Shown here piece after piece: positions 35,669 to 43,853 of a stretch of 64,000 nt of DNA. Position 1 is the first letter of the stretch, and each line of letters begins with the position of its first letter. The DNA lies in NCBI GenBank assembly GCA_938011325.1, contig CALLUD010000024.1:100600-164599 (forward strand), written 5' to 3'. This DNA is from an uncultured Spartobacteria bacterium (lineage in GTDB: Bacteria; Verrucomicrobiota; Verrucomicrobiia; Chthoniobacterales; JAATET01). A model generated the notes under the pieces. The model did not search any database. It was not told the origin of the DNA and was given only the letters and a program-made list of their open reading frames with translations. Both the position numbers and the translations under genes were made by a program.

Positions 35669-38260
35669 ATGAGTAAACCCCTCGATTTTCGCTACCTCGG
35701 CCTCGGCTTGGCGGTCGTCGTTACTTCCCTCTCCACCGTCCATGCCGGCACCTACGACTCCCCCGCAGGCGGACTCTCCAGCACCGCTGAACGGGAAGTT
35801 GTTCGGCGTCAACAAGACCTCCTTGTCGCGGAAGACCTCATCAAAAAGGGCGACCGTGCCATGGCCGAAAAAGATTACGAAGCGGCCTACACCCATTACC
35901 TGGACGCCGTGGATCTCATTGGATCCGGCCCTGCGGTGGCCACACAGCGCAAGGAAGCCCTTTCCAAGTTCAGCAAGGCGGGAGTTGCTTACGCAAACCA
36001 CCTGATCGAGAACGGCCGGTATTCGGATGCCGAGATGGTCGCCAAGACCATTCTCCTTCCCCAATACAATCCGACCTATCAGCCCGCGATCACATTGCTC
36101 TCCAACCTCGAGCAGCCGGACTATTACAACAAGACCGTCTCCCCGCAGTTTGCGGCGGATCGTGACCGTGTGGCTGAATTGCTCGTCGAAGCCGAAGGCT
36201 TTTACAGCCGCGGAAGCTACGACCACGCAATCAAGCGCTATGAGCAGGTTCTGAATATCGACCCCTACAACATCGCCGCCCGCCGCGGCATGGAGAAAGT
36301 AAACGAGGCGAAGCAGGACTACTATGCGGAAGCGCGGAACGAAACTCGCGCCCGGATGCTCTGGCAGGTTACGAAGGGTTGGGAAATGCCCGTCCGCCGC
36401 TTCATTGGTGGCAAGGACACGGTCACCACGGTGACGAGTGGAAAGTCCCAGACCGAGGCTATCACCGAAAAGCTTAACCGAATCATCATTCCGAGCCTCG
36501 ATCTCCGTGACACCACGGTTCGTGAGGCAGTTGAGTATCTCCGTCAACTCAGTGTCCGTCTCGACACGACGGAATCCGACAACGCGAGAAAGGGTGTTAA
36601 CATCTTCCTGAAACTTGGATCGGGTGCCGGCGTCGGTGCCGCCAGCATTCTCCCGACTCCGGGCGAAGAAGGAGAAGCGGCTCCCATGGCGCCGGCCGTC
36701 ACCGAAGACACCAGGATTACGCTGGCATTGAACAACGTCCCGCTCTACGAAGCTCTGCGCTATCTGGCCAGCCTTGCCGGCCTGAAGATCAAAGTGGAGC
36801 CCTATGCGGTGTCGATTGTTCCTTTGAGCGACGTCAGCAATGAGCTGATTACCAAGGAATACAAAGTCCCCCCCACTTTCATCCCCTCCCGGGAGGCCCC
36901 GACGAGCAACGACCCTTTTGGCTCCTTTGGACAGGACCAAAATTCGGGACCGCGGGTTCTCGGCAGGCTTGGAGCGCAGGAGTTTCTTGAGTCGCAGGGT
37001 GTTGTCTTCCCTCCCGGAGCCAGCGCTCAATACATCCCGGCGGGAAGCAAGCTGGTGGTGCGCAATACCCAGGACAACATCGACCTGATCGACCTTCTGG
37101 TGGACAGCGCCCAGGGCGGAGCACCGACCCAGGTCGAGATCGAATCGAAGTTCGTCGAGATCAATCAGGATAACCTGAAGGAACTCGGCTTTGACTGGCT
37201 GCTCGGTCCGCTTCAAATCGGTGGGTCCAATAGCGGCGTCTACGGTGCCGGCGGATCTCTTGGCGCGAATTCCAATGTCTTCCCGTTCGTCAGCCCGAAC
37301 GGAAACGTCGTCGGAACAAACCAGGTTACGAGCGGCCTTCGTAGCGGTCAGGGCACCGGCTCCAACTCTGCGGTCACGATCAACAGCCTGGATGCGCTCC
37401 TTGGAGGACCCACAAGTCTCCTCACTGGTCCGGCACCCGGAATCTTCAGCCTCGCAGGGGTCTACACGAATCCTCAGTTCCAGATGGTGATTCGCGCACT
37501 GGACCAGAAGAAGGGTGTCGACTTGATGTCCGCGCCCAAGGTCACCACCAAGAGCGGTGCTCGCGCGGTGGTGAACGTGATCCGCGAATTCCGCTACCCG
37601 ACCGAGTTTGATCCGCCGCAAATTCCGCAGGATACAGAAGGTGCTGGTTTCAGCGGTGTGAGCGGATTCACCACCCAGCCGATCGTCACTCCGACGACTC
37701 CCGCGTCATTCGAGACGCGAAACATCGGCGTCACGCTCGAGGTGACCCCTGTGGTCGGCCCGGATAACTACACCATCGAGCTGGATCTCGCTCCCGAAGT
37801 GGTCGATTTCGAGGGCTTCATCAACTACGGTGTGCCCATTCTCGGCCTCGCCAGCAGCAGCAACCAGCTTCTCGGCATTCCCGGCCCTCCCCGGAGCGTT
37901 GAGGTGAGCCCGAACATCATCAACCAGCCGGTCTTCAGCACCCGCAAAGTCACGACGAACGTGACCATTTGGGACGGCATGACGATCGCGCTCGGTGGAT
38001 TGATTCGTGAGGATGTTCAGAAGGTGCAGGACAAGGTTCCGCTTCTCGGCGATGTTCCTCTGGTCGGTCGACTCTTCCGTTCCGATGTGGATCAGAAGCT
38101 CAAGAAGAACCTGATCATTTTCGTGACGGCGCGGTTGATGGATGCCGAGGGTCGCCCGGTTCGCTCCGATCTTGATGAAGAGGAAATCGTGGAACCGCTT
38201 GGGCTTCCGGATGAAATTCCTCCTCCCACCCTGCAATTCAAAGGACCGAGCATGAAGTAA
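35669..38260 (+). CDS. TPR-secretin, tandem second copy
   Basis: A paralogue of the preceding gene with exactly the same length (863 aa) and the same order of parts: signal peptide, TPR-like region (EKDYEAAYTHYLDAV; EAEGFYSRGSYDHAIKRYEQ), N0-like modules, N1-like module (EFLESQGVVFPPGASAQYIP), and secretin core (SAPKVTTKSGARAVV; IALGGLIREDVQKVQDKVP; LLGDVPLVGRLF). It differs in the Gly-rich linker, replaced by a Pro/Ser/Asp-rich stretch near 405-425, and in an ATP-like inserted segment SILPTPGEEGEAAPMAPA. It starts 22 bp after the first copy. The two may form mixed or alternative rings. It is the last gene of the cluster, followed by a large hairpin. Confidence 0.9.
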   Translation: MSKPLDFRYLGLGLAVVVTSLSTVHAGTYDSPAGGLSSTAEREVVRRQQDLLVAEDLIKKGDRAMAEKDYEAAYTHYLDAVDLIGSGPAVATQRKEALSKFSKAGVAYANHLIENGRYSDAEMVAKTILLPQYNPTYQPAITLLSNLEQPDYYNKTVSPQFAADRDRVAELLVEAEGFYSRGSYDHAIKRYEQVLNIDPYNIAARRGMEKVNEAKQDYYAEARNETRARMLWQVTKGWEMPVRRFIGGKDTVTTVTSGKSQTEAITEKLNRIIIPSLDLRDTTVREAVEYLRQLSVRLDTTESDNARKGVNIFLKLGSGAGVGAASILPTPGEEGEAAPMAPAVTEDTRITLALNNVPLYEALRYLASLAGLKIKVEPYAVSIVPLSDVSNELITKEYKVPPTFIPSREAPTSNDPFGSFGQDQNSGPRVLGRLGAQEFLESQGVVFPPGASAQYIPAGSKLVVRNTQDNIDLIDLLVDSAQGGAPTQVEIESKFVEINQDNLKELGFDWLLGPLQIGGSNSGVYGAGGSLGANSNVFPFVSPNGNVVGTNQVTSGLRSGQGTGSNSAVTINSLDALLGGPTSLLTGPAPGIFSLAGVYTNPQFQMVIRALDQKKGVDLMSAPKVTTKSGARAVVNVIREFRYPTEFDPPQIPQDTEGAGFSGVSGFTTQPIVTPTTPASFETRNIGVTLEVTPVVGPDNYTIELDLAPEVVDFEGFINYGVPILGLASSSNQLLGIPGPPRSVEVSPNIINQPVFSTRKVTTNVTIWDGMTIALGGLIREDVQKVQDKVPLLGDVPLVGRLFRSDVDQKLKKNLIIFVTARLMDAEGRPVRSDLDEEEIVEPLGLPDEIPPPTLQFKGPSMK

Positions 38261-38271
38261 CGCTCATCCGA

Positions 38272-38323
38272 AATGCGAATTCCACGGCGGGGAGGCCATG
38301 CTGCTTCCCCGCCGTTTCGCATT
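38272..38323 (+). terminator. Large GC-rich hairpin closing the pilus-like cluster
   Basis: An inner stem ACGGCGGGGA/TCCCCGCCGT (38284-38293 with 38306-38315) is extended by an outer stem AATGCGAA/TTCGCATT (38272-38279 with 38316-38323), with a 4-nt bulge on the left arm and a 12-nt loop. It starts 11 bp after the second secretin stop. No T tract follows, so it may act as a Rho-assisted terminator or 3-prime mRNA stabiliser. Confidence 0.6.
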
Positions 38324-38361
38324 CAAGATGGCGTCCACCTCGGGATTGAATCCGCTCGACC

Positions 38362-38964
38362 ATGCCCATCGTCGGAATAACGGGAGGAGTCGCCTCCGGA
38401 AAATCCACCTTCCGGCGCCTGTTTCTCGAACGTTTTGACGCCGAGTTTTTCGATGCCGATGCCTGCGCGCGTGAGCTGATCGACTCCAATGAGACGGTCC
38501 GCGAGCAGATTCTGGAAAAGGTCTCCCCTGCCGCCTACGACCGTTCCGGTCATCCCGATCGAAACCTTCTTCGCGAGATCATCTACAACGACATCGCCAA
38601 AAAGAAGACCCTCGAAGGAATCCTCCACCCGAAAATCCGGGAACGCTGGACAAGCAAGGCGCGCGAGATTTCACGTCACGATCGCGCCTTTGTGGTCGAC
38701 ATCCCGTTGCTTTTCGAAACCCGTGCCGACTCACTGTTCGATCACATCATCGTCGTGGCTGCATCCGAGGCATCCCAGTTGCAGCGAATGATCACCATTC
38801 GAAAACTTTCCCTGGATCTTGCCCGGAAAATTCTCGCCTCCCAGTGGAGCATGGACGTTAAATTGCGGGGCGCGCATCACGTGGTATGGAACGACTCCTC
38901 ACTCGCGCTGCTTGAATCCCAGGCCGATCTCCTCGCCGCCTATTTCCGTCAACAGTATGACTGA
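38362..38964 (+). CDS. coaE: Dephospho-CoA kinase
   Basis: Catalyses the last step of coenzyme A synthesis, phosphorylating the 3-prime hydroxyl of dephospho-CoA. It has the P-loop GGVASGKST at residues 8-16, FFDADACARELI carrying the catalytic Asp, and VVDIPLLFETRAD typical of the family. At 200 aa it is of normal size. The rho start lies within its last codons (8-bp overlap), so the two are translationally coupled, an arrangement seen in other bacteria as well. Confidence 0.93.
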   Translation: MPIVGITGGVASGKSTFRRLFLERFDAEFFDADACARELIDSNETVREQILEKVSPAAYDRSGHPDRNLLREIIYNDIAKKKTLEGILHPKIRERWTSKAREISRHDRAFVVDIPLLFETRADSLFDHIIVVAASEASQLQRMITIRKLSLDLARKILASQWSMDVKLRGAHHVVWNDSSLALLESQADLLAAYFRQQYD

Positions 38965-40279
38965 AGTCGCTGCTTCCGAAGCCACCCAGCCCGCCACCGA
39001 GTCCGTGCGCGAGCCTGCGACCATTTTTTTGAACGATCTCCAGGCGCTCGATCGTCGCGCGCTTACGGAGCGTGCCATCATGCTGGGGGCCCGCCTTCGC
39101 CCGGAGGGCAGCCTCCATCATCTGATCTCGGATCAGGCAAAATTTCACCTCAACCAGGGCGACATCGTCACTGCCGAGGGCATCTTCGATGTCGATGGCA
39201 ATCGCCACCTGTTGCGTTTCGAGCGCTTCAGCTTTCGTCCGCTGCCCGAGGACATCACCGTTCCCGCAGCCATTTCGAAATCCCTCAATCTCCGCAAAGG
39301 ATGGAAGATCAAGGGGCGCATACGCCTCCCCCAACATCGCGAGCAGGGATTGATCCTCGACGAGGTTCTTGCGATCGAAGGTGTCCCGCTCGCCGAGTGG
39401 AACCCGCCGCCGGACTTCGACAAGTTGACCCCGCTCTTTCCAAATGAACGCATCCTGCTCGAGACGCCGGGCCATGCCGACCTGAGTCCGCGCGCGATCG
39501 ATCTGCTCGCCCCGCTCGGAAAGGGCCAGCGCGGCCTGATTGTCGCCCCGCCGCGTGCCGGCAAAACGGTGCTTCTCAACGAAATCGCACAGGCGATTCG
39601 GCGAAATCACCCCGAAGTCCATTTGATTCTCCTTCTCGTGGATGAGCGGCCCGAGGAGGTTACCGATTTTCGCCGGACGCTCGACTGCGACATCTTCAGC
39701 AGCACATTCGACGAACCGCCTTCGCGGCATGTAGCCGTCTCGGAGCTGGTTTCCGAGCGGGCAAAGCGGCTTGTCGAGCGCAAGCGCGACGTCGTGATCC
39801 TGCTCGACAGCATCACCCGCCTCTCGCGAGGCTACAACAACCTCCAGCCGACCAAGGGCAGCCGCACGATGAGCGGTGGTGTCGATGCCAAGGCCCTCGC
39901 CAAACCCAAGAAGTTTTTCGGCGCGGCGCGAAACGTCGAAGAAGGCGGCAGCCTTACGATCCTCGCCACGGCTCTCGTCGAGACCCAGAGCCGGATGGAT
40001 GATCTCATTTTCGAAGAATACAAGGGCACCGGCAACATGGAGGTGCACCTCGACCGCACGATCGCGGAGCAACGGATTTTCCCGGCCATTCAAATTGTCA
40101 AATCCGGCACACGCCGCGAAGAACTCCTTCTCCACCCCGATGAATTCGACCGCGTCGTGCAGTTGCGGAAGCAGCTCGCCGAGCTTCCTGCGGTGGAGGC
40201 AATGGAAGTCCTGCAGGTGAATCTCCTCAACACCAGCTCAAACGCCGAGCTTCTTCTCGCCGGCCTGCGCGGTGTTTGA
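38957..40279 (+). CDS. rho: Transcription termination factor Rho
   Basis: Hexameric RNA helicase that terminates transcription. The ATPase half is canonical: P-loop PPRAGKTV near residue 200, FDEPPSRHVAVSELV, LLDSITRLSRGYNN, the Q-loop SGGVDAKAL, ARNVEEGGSLTILATALVET and the R-loop FPAIQIVKSGTRREELL. The N-terminal RNA-binding half (residues about 22-145) is unusual: the cold-shock-like GFGFLR motif expected near residue 85-95 is replaced by HLLRFERFSFRPLPEDITVP. Start ATG 38957 overlaps coaE. Length (440 aa) is normal. Confidence 0.95.
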   Translation: MTEVAASEATQPATESVREPATIFLNDLQALDRRALTERAIMLGARLRPEGSLHHLISDQAKFHLNQGDIVTAEGIFDVDGNRHLLRFERFSFRPLPEDITVPAAISKSLNLRKGWKIKGRIRLPQHREQGLILDEVLAIEGVPLAEWNPPPDFDKLTPLFPNERILLETPGHADLSPRAIDLLAPLGKGQRGLIVAPPRAGKTVLLNEIAQAIRRNHPEVHLILLLVDERPEEVTDFRRTLDCDIFSSTFDEPPSRHVAVSELVSERAKRLVERKRDVVILLDSITRLSRGYNNLQPTKGSRTMSGGVDAKALAKPKKFFGAARNVEEGGSLTILATALVETQSRMDDLIFEEYKGTGNMEVHLDRTIAEQRIFPAIQIVKSGTRREELLLHPDEFDRVVQLRKQLAELPAVEAMEVLQVNLLNTSSNAELLLAGLRGV

Positions 40280-40282
40280 TCC

Positions 40283-41878
40283 ATGCGGGAGGTCTTCGCC
40301 CGGCTCATCGATCCCCCCGCCTTTCGCGCATGGCTTCGCGGGTTGCGTGCTCCGCAACTGCGGCTCGCATTGCGCCTTTGCCTGCCTGCCGTGGTGATCG
40401 GAATCGTGCTTCGCGCGGTCGTGCTGTTTCACATGCCGTTTGCCTTCGTGCACAACGACACTGCGGACCTCGTCGAGACCCCCGAGGTGCTGCTCACGAA
40501 GGCGGGCCTGCATATCGAGGGAAAAAAGACGTTTCTCGTTCCGTTCGTTTACTGCGTCCCGGCCCTGCTTCACCTTCCCATCCTGGGATTTCTCGCCGTT
40601 TTCCAGCACTTGCTGGGCATCGCCAATATCCTTCTCTGCGGCCTGCTCACGTTCTGCTGGCTGCGTTGCTGGAAGTGGCTGATCGTTCCCATCACGATCC
40701 TCATGGCACTTCAACCCGTGCTGCTGTGGTATGAACACGCCGCACTGGCCGAAATTTACGCGATCACGGGACTGCTCCTCGTCGCTCTTTGCGCCACGCT
40801 TTTCGCCCGCCAGCCAAACCGCTATTCACTCGGCATGCTGCTGGCCGCGTTGCTCTTCATGGCTGGCGCGCGACCGGAGGGGCAGCTCTTCGCGCTGTTC
40901 TCCATCGTGCTGGTGGCGCGCGTCCTTTGGGGAAAATGGCGGGAATTTGGCATCGGTGTCAGCGTCGTCTCGGCATGGACGGCTTTCCTTTTCCTCATTA
41001 CGAAGACCGGTCAGAGCGGACTGCTTCTCTTCACTTCCGTCGTCCATCTGAGCCCGCCGACGCTGTGGTTTTCTCCCGGCGTGGCCGAGGCAACCGCACC
41101 GATCGCTGCGGAGGCGGCCCGTCAATGGAATGCGACGCCACCCGCTCCCAAGCTCGTTCCATTGCGGAAGGATCTGCAAAAGCAGCTCATCGACTGGCAG
41201 GTGGAGCAGGGAATCGACAATGCGGATGCAAGGAAGCGCGTGAATACCCTCGCCCGTCGGGCCGGAATGGAGATTGCCCTGCGCAACCTTACGAGCATGC
41301 CCACGTTGGCCGTGGAGAAATTTGTCATCGCTCACCGGGAGCTGCCGGCCTTGGGATTCGGCGATTACGCGGTGGAGGGCCAGCTCGACGCGCTGACGGA
41401 CGACGGCGGCCATGCCATGGAATCCGCCCCATTGTTGTGGCACCGTCCGATGGAGTCCGCTGAAGATGCTCGCGCCTTTCTCGTCGAAACCTATCGGCCA
41501 TTGCCGGGAAATTTCGCCGACCGCCTCCAGGAGTGGTGGGTGTCCTTTTCCCTTTGTCCGCTCCTCCCAATCGTCATGCCGGGCTCGCAGGTGGATCGCG
41601 TGCCCGTGGGCGGTCTTCCATGGCTCTACGCCGCAGGCCTCCTGGGGATCCTTTGTCTCGCAATTCGCGACCGTGAGCCGCTGGGATTTCATCAGCTTTG
41701 GGGGGCGTTTCTCATCGCCATCTTCGTGCTGATCATGGTCACCGCAAACATCCGCGCCCGATTTCGAGTGATCTTCGAGCCATTCTGGATACTCTACGCC
41801 TTCGCCCTGCTGGACTCGTTGCTCATTCTCACCAACCGGCTGCGCCCATCCCGCCGTCCAGCAACTCCCGCGCAATGA
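40283..41878 (+). CDS. GT-C-like membrane protein (possible glycosyltransferase), first of pair
   Basis: Integral membrane protein of 531 aa with about ten hydrophobic segments and a large soluble loop in the middle (about residues 265-410). The first loop after TM1 carries FVHNDTADLVETPEV, reminiscent of the acidic motif of GT-C lipid-linked glycosyltransferases, and YEHAALAEIYAITG lies in a later loop. No specific family can be named with confidence. It begins 4 bp after rho, and its stop overlaps the next start (ATGA). A role in modifying lipid A or a surface glycan is suggested by the nearby lpxD, but only by context. Confidence 0.7.
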   Translation: MREVFARLIDPPAFRAWLRGLRAPQLRLALRLCLPAVVIGIVLRAVVLFHMPFAFVHNDTADLVETPEVLLTKAGLHIEGKKTFLVPFVYCVPALLHLPILGFLAVFQHLLGIANILLCGLLTFCWLRCWKWLIVPITILMALQPVLLWYEHAALAEIYAITGLLLVALCATLFARQPNRYSLGMLLAALLFMAGARPEGQLFALFSIVLVARVLWGKWREFGIGVSVVSAWTAFLFLITKTGQSGLLLFTSVVHLSPPTLWFSPGVAEATAPIAAEAARQWNATPPAPKLVPLRKDLQKQLIDWQVEQGIDNADARKRVNTLARRAGMEIALRNLTSMPTLAVEKFVIAHRELPALGFGDYAVEGQLDALTDDGGHAMESAPLLWHRPMESAEDARAFLVETYRPLPGNFADRLQEWWVSFSLCPLLPIVMPGSQVDRVPVGGLPWLYAAGLLGILCLAIRDREPLGFHQLWGAFLIAIFVLIMVTANIRARFRVIFEPFWILYAFALLDSLLILTNRLRPSRRPATPAQ

Positions 41879-43812
41879 AACACCCTCTTGTCCCTCCCCT
41901 GCTGCTGTTTTTCGGGGCGTTTCTGGTCGGCTGGATTTACCAAACGCCACCTTCGCTCGGCGATGACCTCAACTACTGGGGACTCGCCTTCGATCTTCAT
42001 CACAACGTGCCCGGCGCATGGAGCAGGGAATCGTTTCATGATCTGCGTTGGCCGGTCTGGGGCCTTTGCTGGCTGCTCCAGATTCCCTTCGGCTTCAGCG
42101 CACTCTCCTATTACCTCCAGCCGATGGTCTACCTCGGTGCCGGCGCCGTGGTCGTTTACTTCCTCGCGAAGGAGATAGGGCTGACGCGGCTCGCTGCGTT
42201 CACCGCCGGCATTCTTTTCCTCTTCCACCCTGAGCTCGACACCCTGATCGATCGGCCCATGCCCGATCTTTCCGAAGGCTTCTGGGTCGCGCTGAGTTTT
42301 CTTCTCTGGCTGAAGATTGCAACCGGATCCCGATCGACTGTCGCAAACACGCTCCTCGCGGCAGGGGGGGGTCTCTCACTGGCCATCGGCCAGGCGAATC
42401 GCATCACCGGTGTGTTTGCGATTCCCGTGCTCGTGGTGGTGACACTGCTCCTTTATCCGCGTCGCTTTCTCTGGCTCATGCTTTGCGGTGCGTTTGCGGC
42501 GCTCTTCGTCGGCATCGAAATGGCGATTTATTTCAATCTGACCGGCGACCCTCTGCACAGCCTGCACGCAAACCTTACCGCACGCGGCCGCACCGGCACC
42601 GAGGCCATCCCGATCTGGGAGTTTCCCATCCGTTTTCTCCCCGGCCTGTTTCGACGCTACTCGGACATCATCTACAATCTCGTCGCCATCGTCGGTCTGG
42701 TGCCTGCGGTCCTCATGCTCGGAAAGCGGGGGCGCGCACTCGCCGCCTACGCGATCATTTATCTGCTCACCTACAGCTGCGCTCCGCAAAGCCTGTCGCC
42801 GCTGCGCCCGCTCGTGCGGGACGGCGACCGCTTCCTCGGCAGCCTCGCCTATCCGCTGTCGATCCTCAGCGCGCTGGGATTGATCACCATTCTGCGACTC
42901 GCGCTTCCCTTCCTCGACAAATTCCCGCCGGTCCGGTGGCTTCAAAGACGCCCCGCAGTGACGCTGTCCATTCTCTGCGTGCTGCTCGGAATGCTCGCCA
43001 CGCGACCACTCCGAGGCCCGAATTATCTCGACGAAATCGCCGCCTACCTCGCTACCGTCCCGCCCGACACGCAGGTTCTCTCGCATCCCGCCATGCGGCA
43101 CGTCGCACACATGGCCGACGGACGCCGCACCGAATCGCTGAACTGGCGGCTGCGCAAAGACCTCCTCCGCCCTTCCCCCGGAACGCTCGAGGCATTGGCA
43201 AAGAGCGACGCCGTCTGGTTCAACCGCAAGTGGATCTGGACCTCCACGCGCAAAATGAGCGAATACGACGAGCTCGACGCCACCGGCCCACTGGCCCCGT
43301 ATCTCCGGCCACCGCTCGACGAATGGGCCGCAGACCTCACCGTGGCGAAGGGCGATGTCCCGGACTTCGTCTTTCTCTCCCGCCGCAGGCCCGGCTCCTC
43401 GCTCGTGGAACACATGTCGGACGGACGCCTGATCAAGGACGTGCTGCTTCCACCGGTAGAGACCGGGAAAACATGGACGTTTCCCCGCAAGGCGTCCGAT
43501 CCGCTCGTGTTGCCGGTGACTCCGATTCCTCCCGAGCTGCGAGGCCGGACCTTTTTCCTCTTCCTGCGCTATTCTTCGAACAAGACCGAGCCGATCCGCG
43601 GCGAGGTTTACTTCTCCGAGAACGGCGAGGAATTCCTCGATTACGTCTTCAAGCCCTACTTCTTCCCGAAATCCAGCGAGGACTTTTTCTTCTTCACCAT
43701 TCCGGAAAACGCGGACGCGTTGAAAATCCGGCTCCGGCGTCCAAAGGACACGGAACGCATCACACTGGATGAGCTGCGTCTTTTCATGGAGGAAAAGGCT
43801 CCCGGCTCATAA
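41875..43812 (+). CDS. GT-C-like membrane protein (possible glycosyltransferase), second of pair
   Basis: Membrane protein of 645 aa with about ten hydrophobic segments in the first 400 residues and a C-terminal soluble domain of roughly 230 residues. SLGDDLNYWGLAF soon after TM1 has the DD motif common in GT39/ArnT-type enzymes, and HPELDTLIDRPMPDLSEGF is a second acidic loop. The C-terminal part ends in a beta-rich segment (RGEVYFSENGEEFLDYVFKP). The start overlaps the preceding gene by four bases. The pair may act together on one polyprenyl-linked sugar pathway; the substrate is unknown. Confidence 0.72.
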   Translation: MKHPLVPPLLLFFGAFLVGWIYQTPPSLGDDLNYWGLAFDLHHNVPGAWSRESFHDLRWPVWGLCWLLQIPFGFSALSYYLQPMVYLGAGAVVVYFLAKEIGLTRLAAFTAGILFLFHPELDTLIDRPMPDLSEGFWVALSFLLWLKIATGSRSTVANTLLAAGGGLSLAIGQANRITGVFAIPVLVVVTLLLYPRRFLWLMLCGAFAALFVGIEMAIYFNLTGDPLHSLHANLTARGRTGTEAIPIWEFPIRFLPGLFRRYSDIIYNLVAIVGLVPAVLMLGKRGRALAAYAIIYLLTYSCAPQSLSPLRPLVRDGDRFLGSLAYPLSILSALGLITILRLALPFLDKFPPVRWLQRRPAVTLSILCVLLGMLATRPLRGPNYLDEIAAYLATVPPDTQVLSHPAMRHVAHMADGRRTESLNWRLRKDLLRPSPGTLEALAKSDAVWFNRKWIWTSTRKMSEYDELDATGPLAPYLRPPLDEWAADLTVAKGDVPDFVFLSRRRPGSSLVEHMSDGRLIKDVLLPPVETGKTWTFPRKASDPLVLPVTPIPPELRGRTFFLFLRYSSNKTEPIRGEVYFSENGEEFLDYVFKPYFFPKSSEDFFFFTIPENADALKIRLRRPKDTERITLDELRLFMEEKAPGS

Positions 43813-43853
43813 TTTCTCGCCACTGCCCGCCAACCCTTTCCATCATCATTGCC

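Noticed and set aside
35522..37621. Open frame of 699 aa on the minus strand, opposite the secretins
   Set aside because: It is the antisense shadow of the secretin genes; it matches no domain and spans both secretin paralogues.
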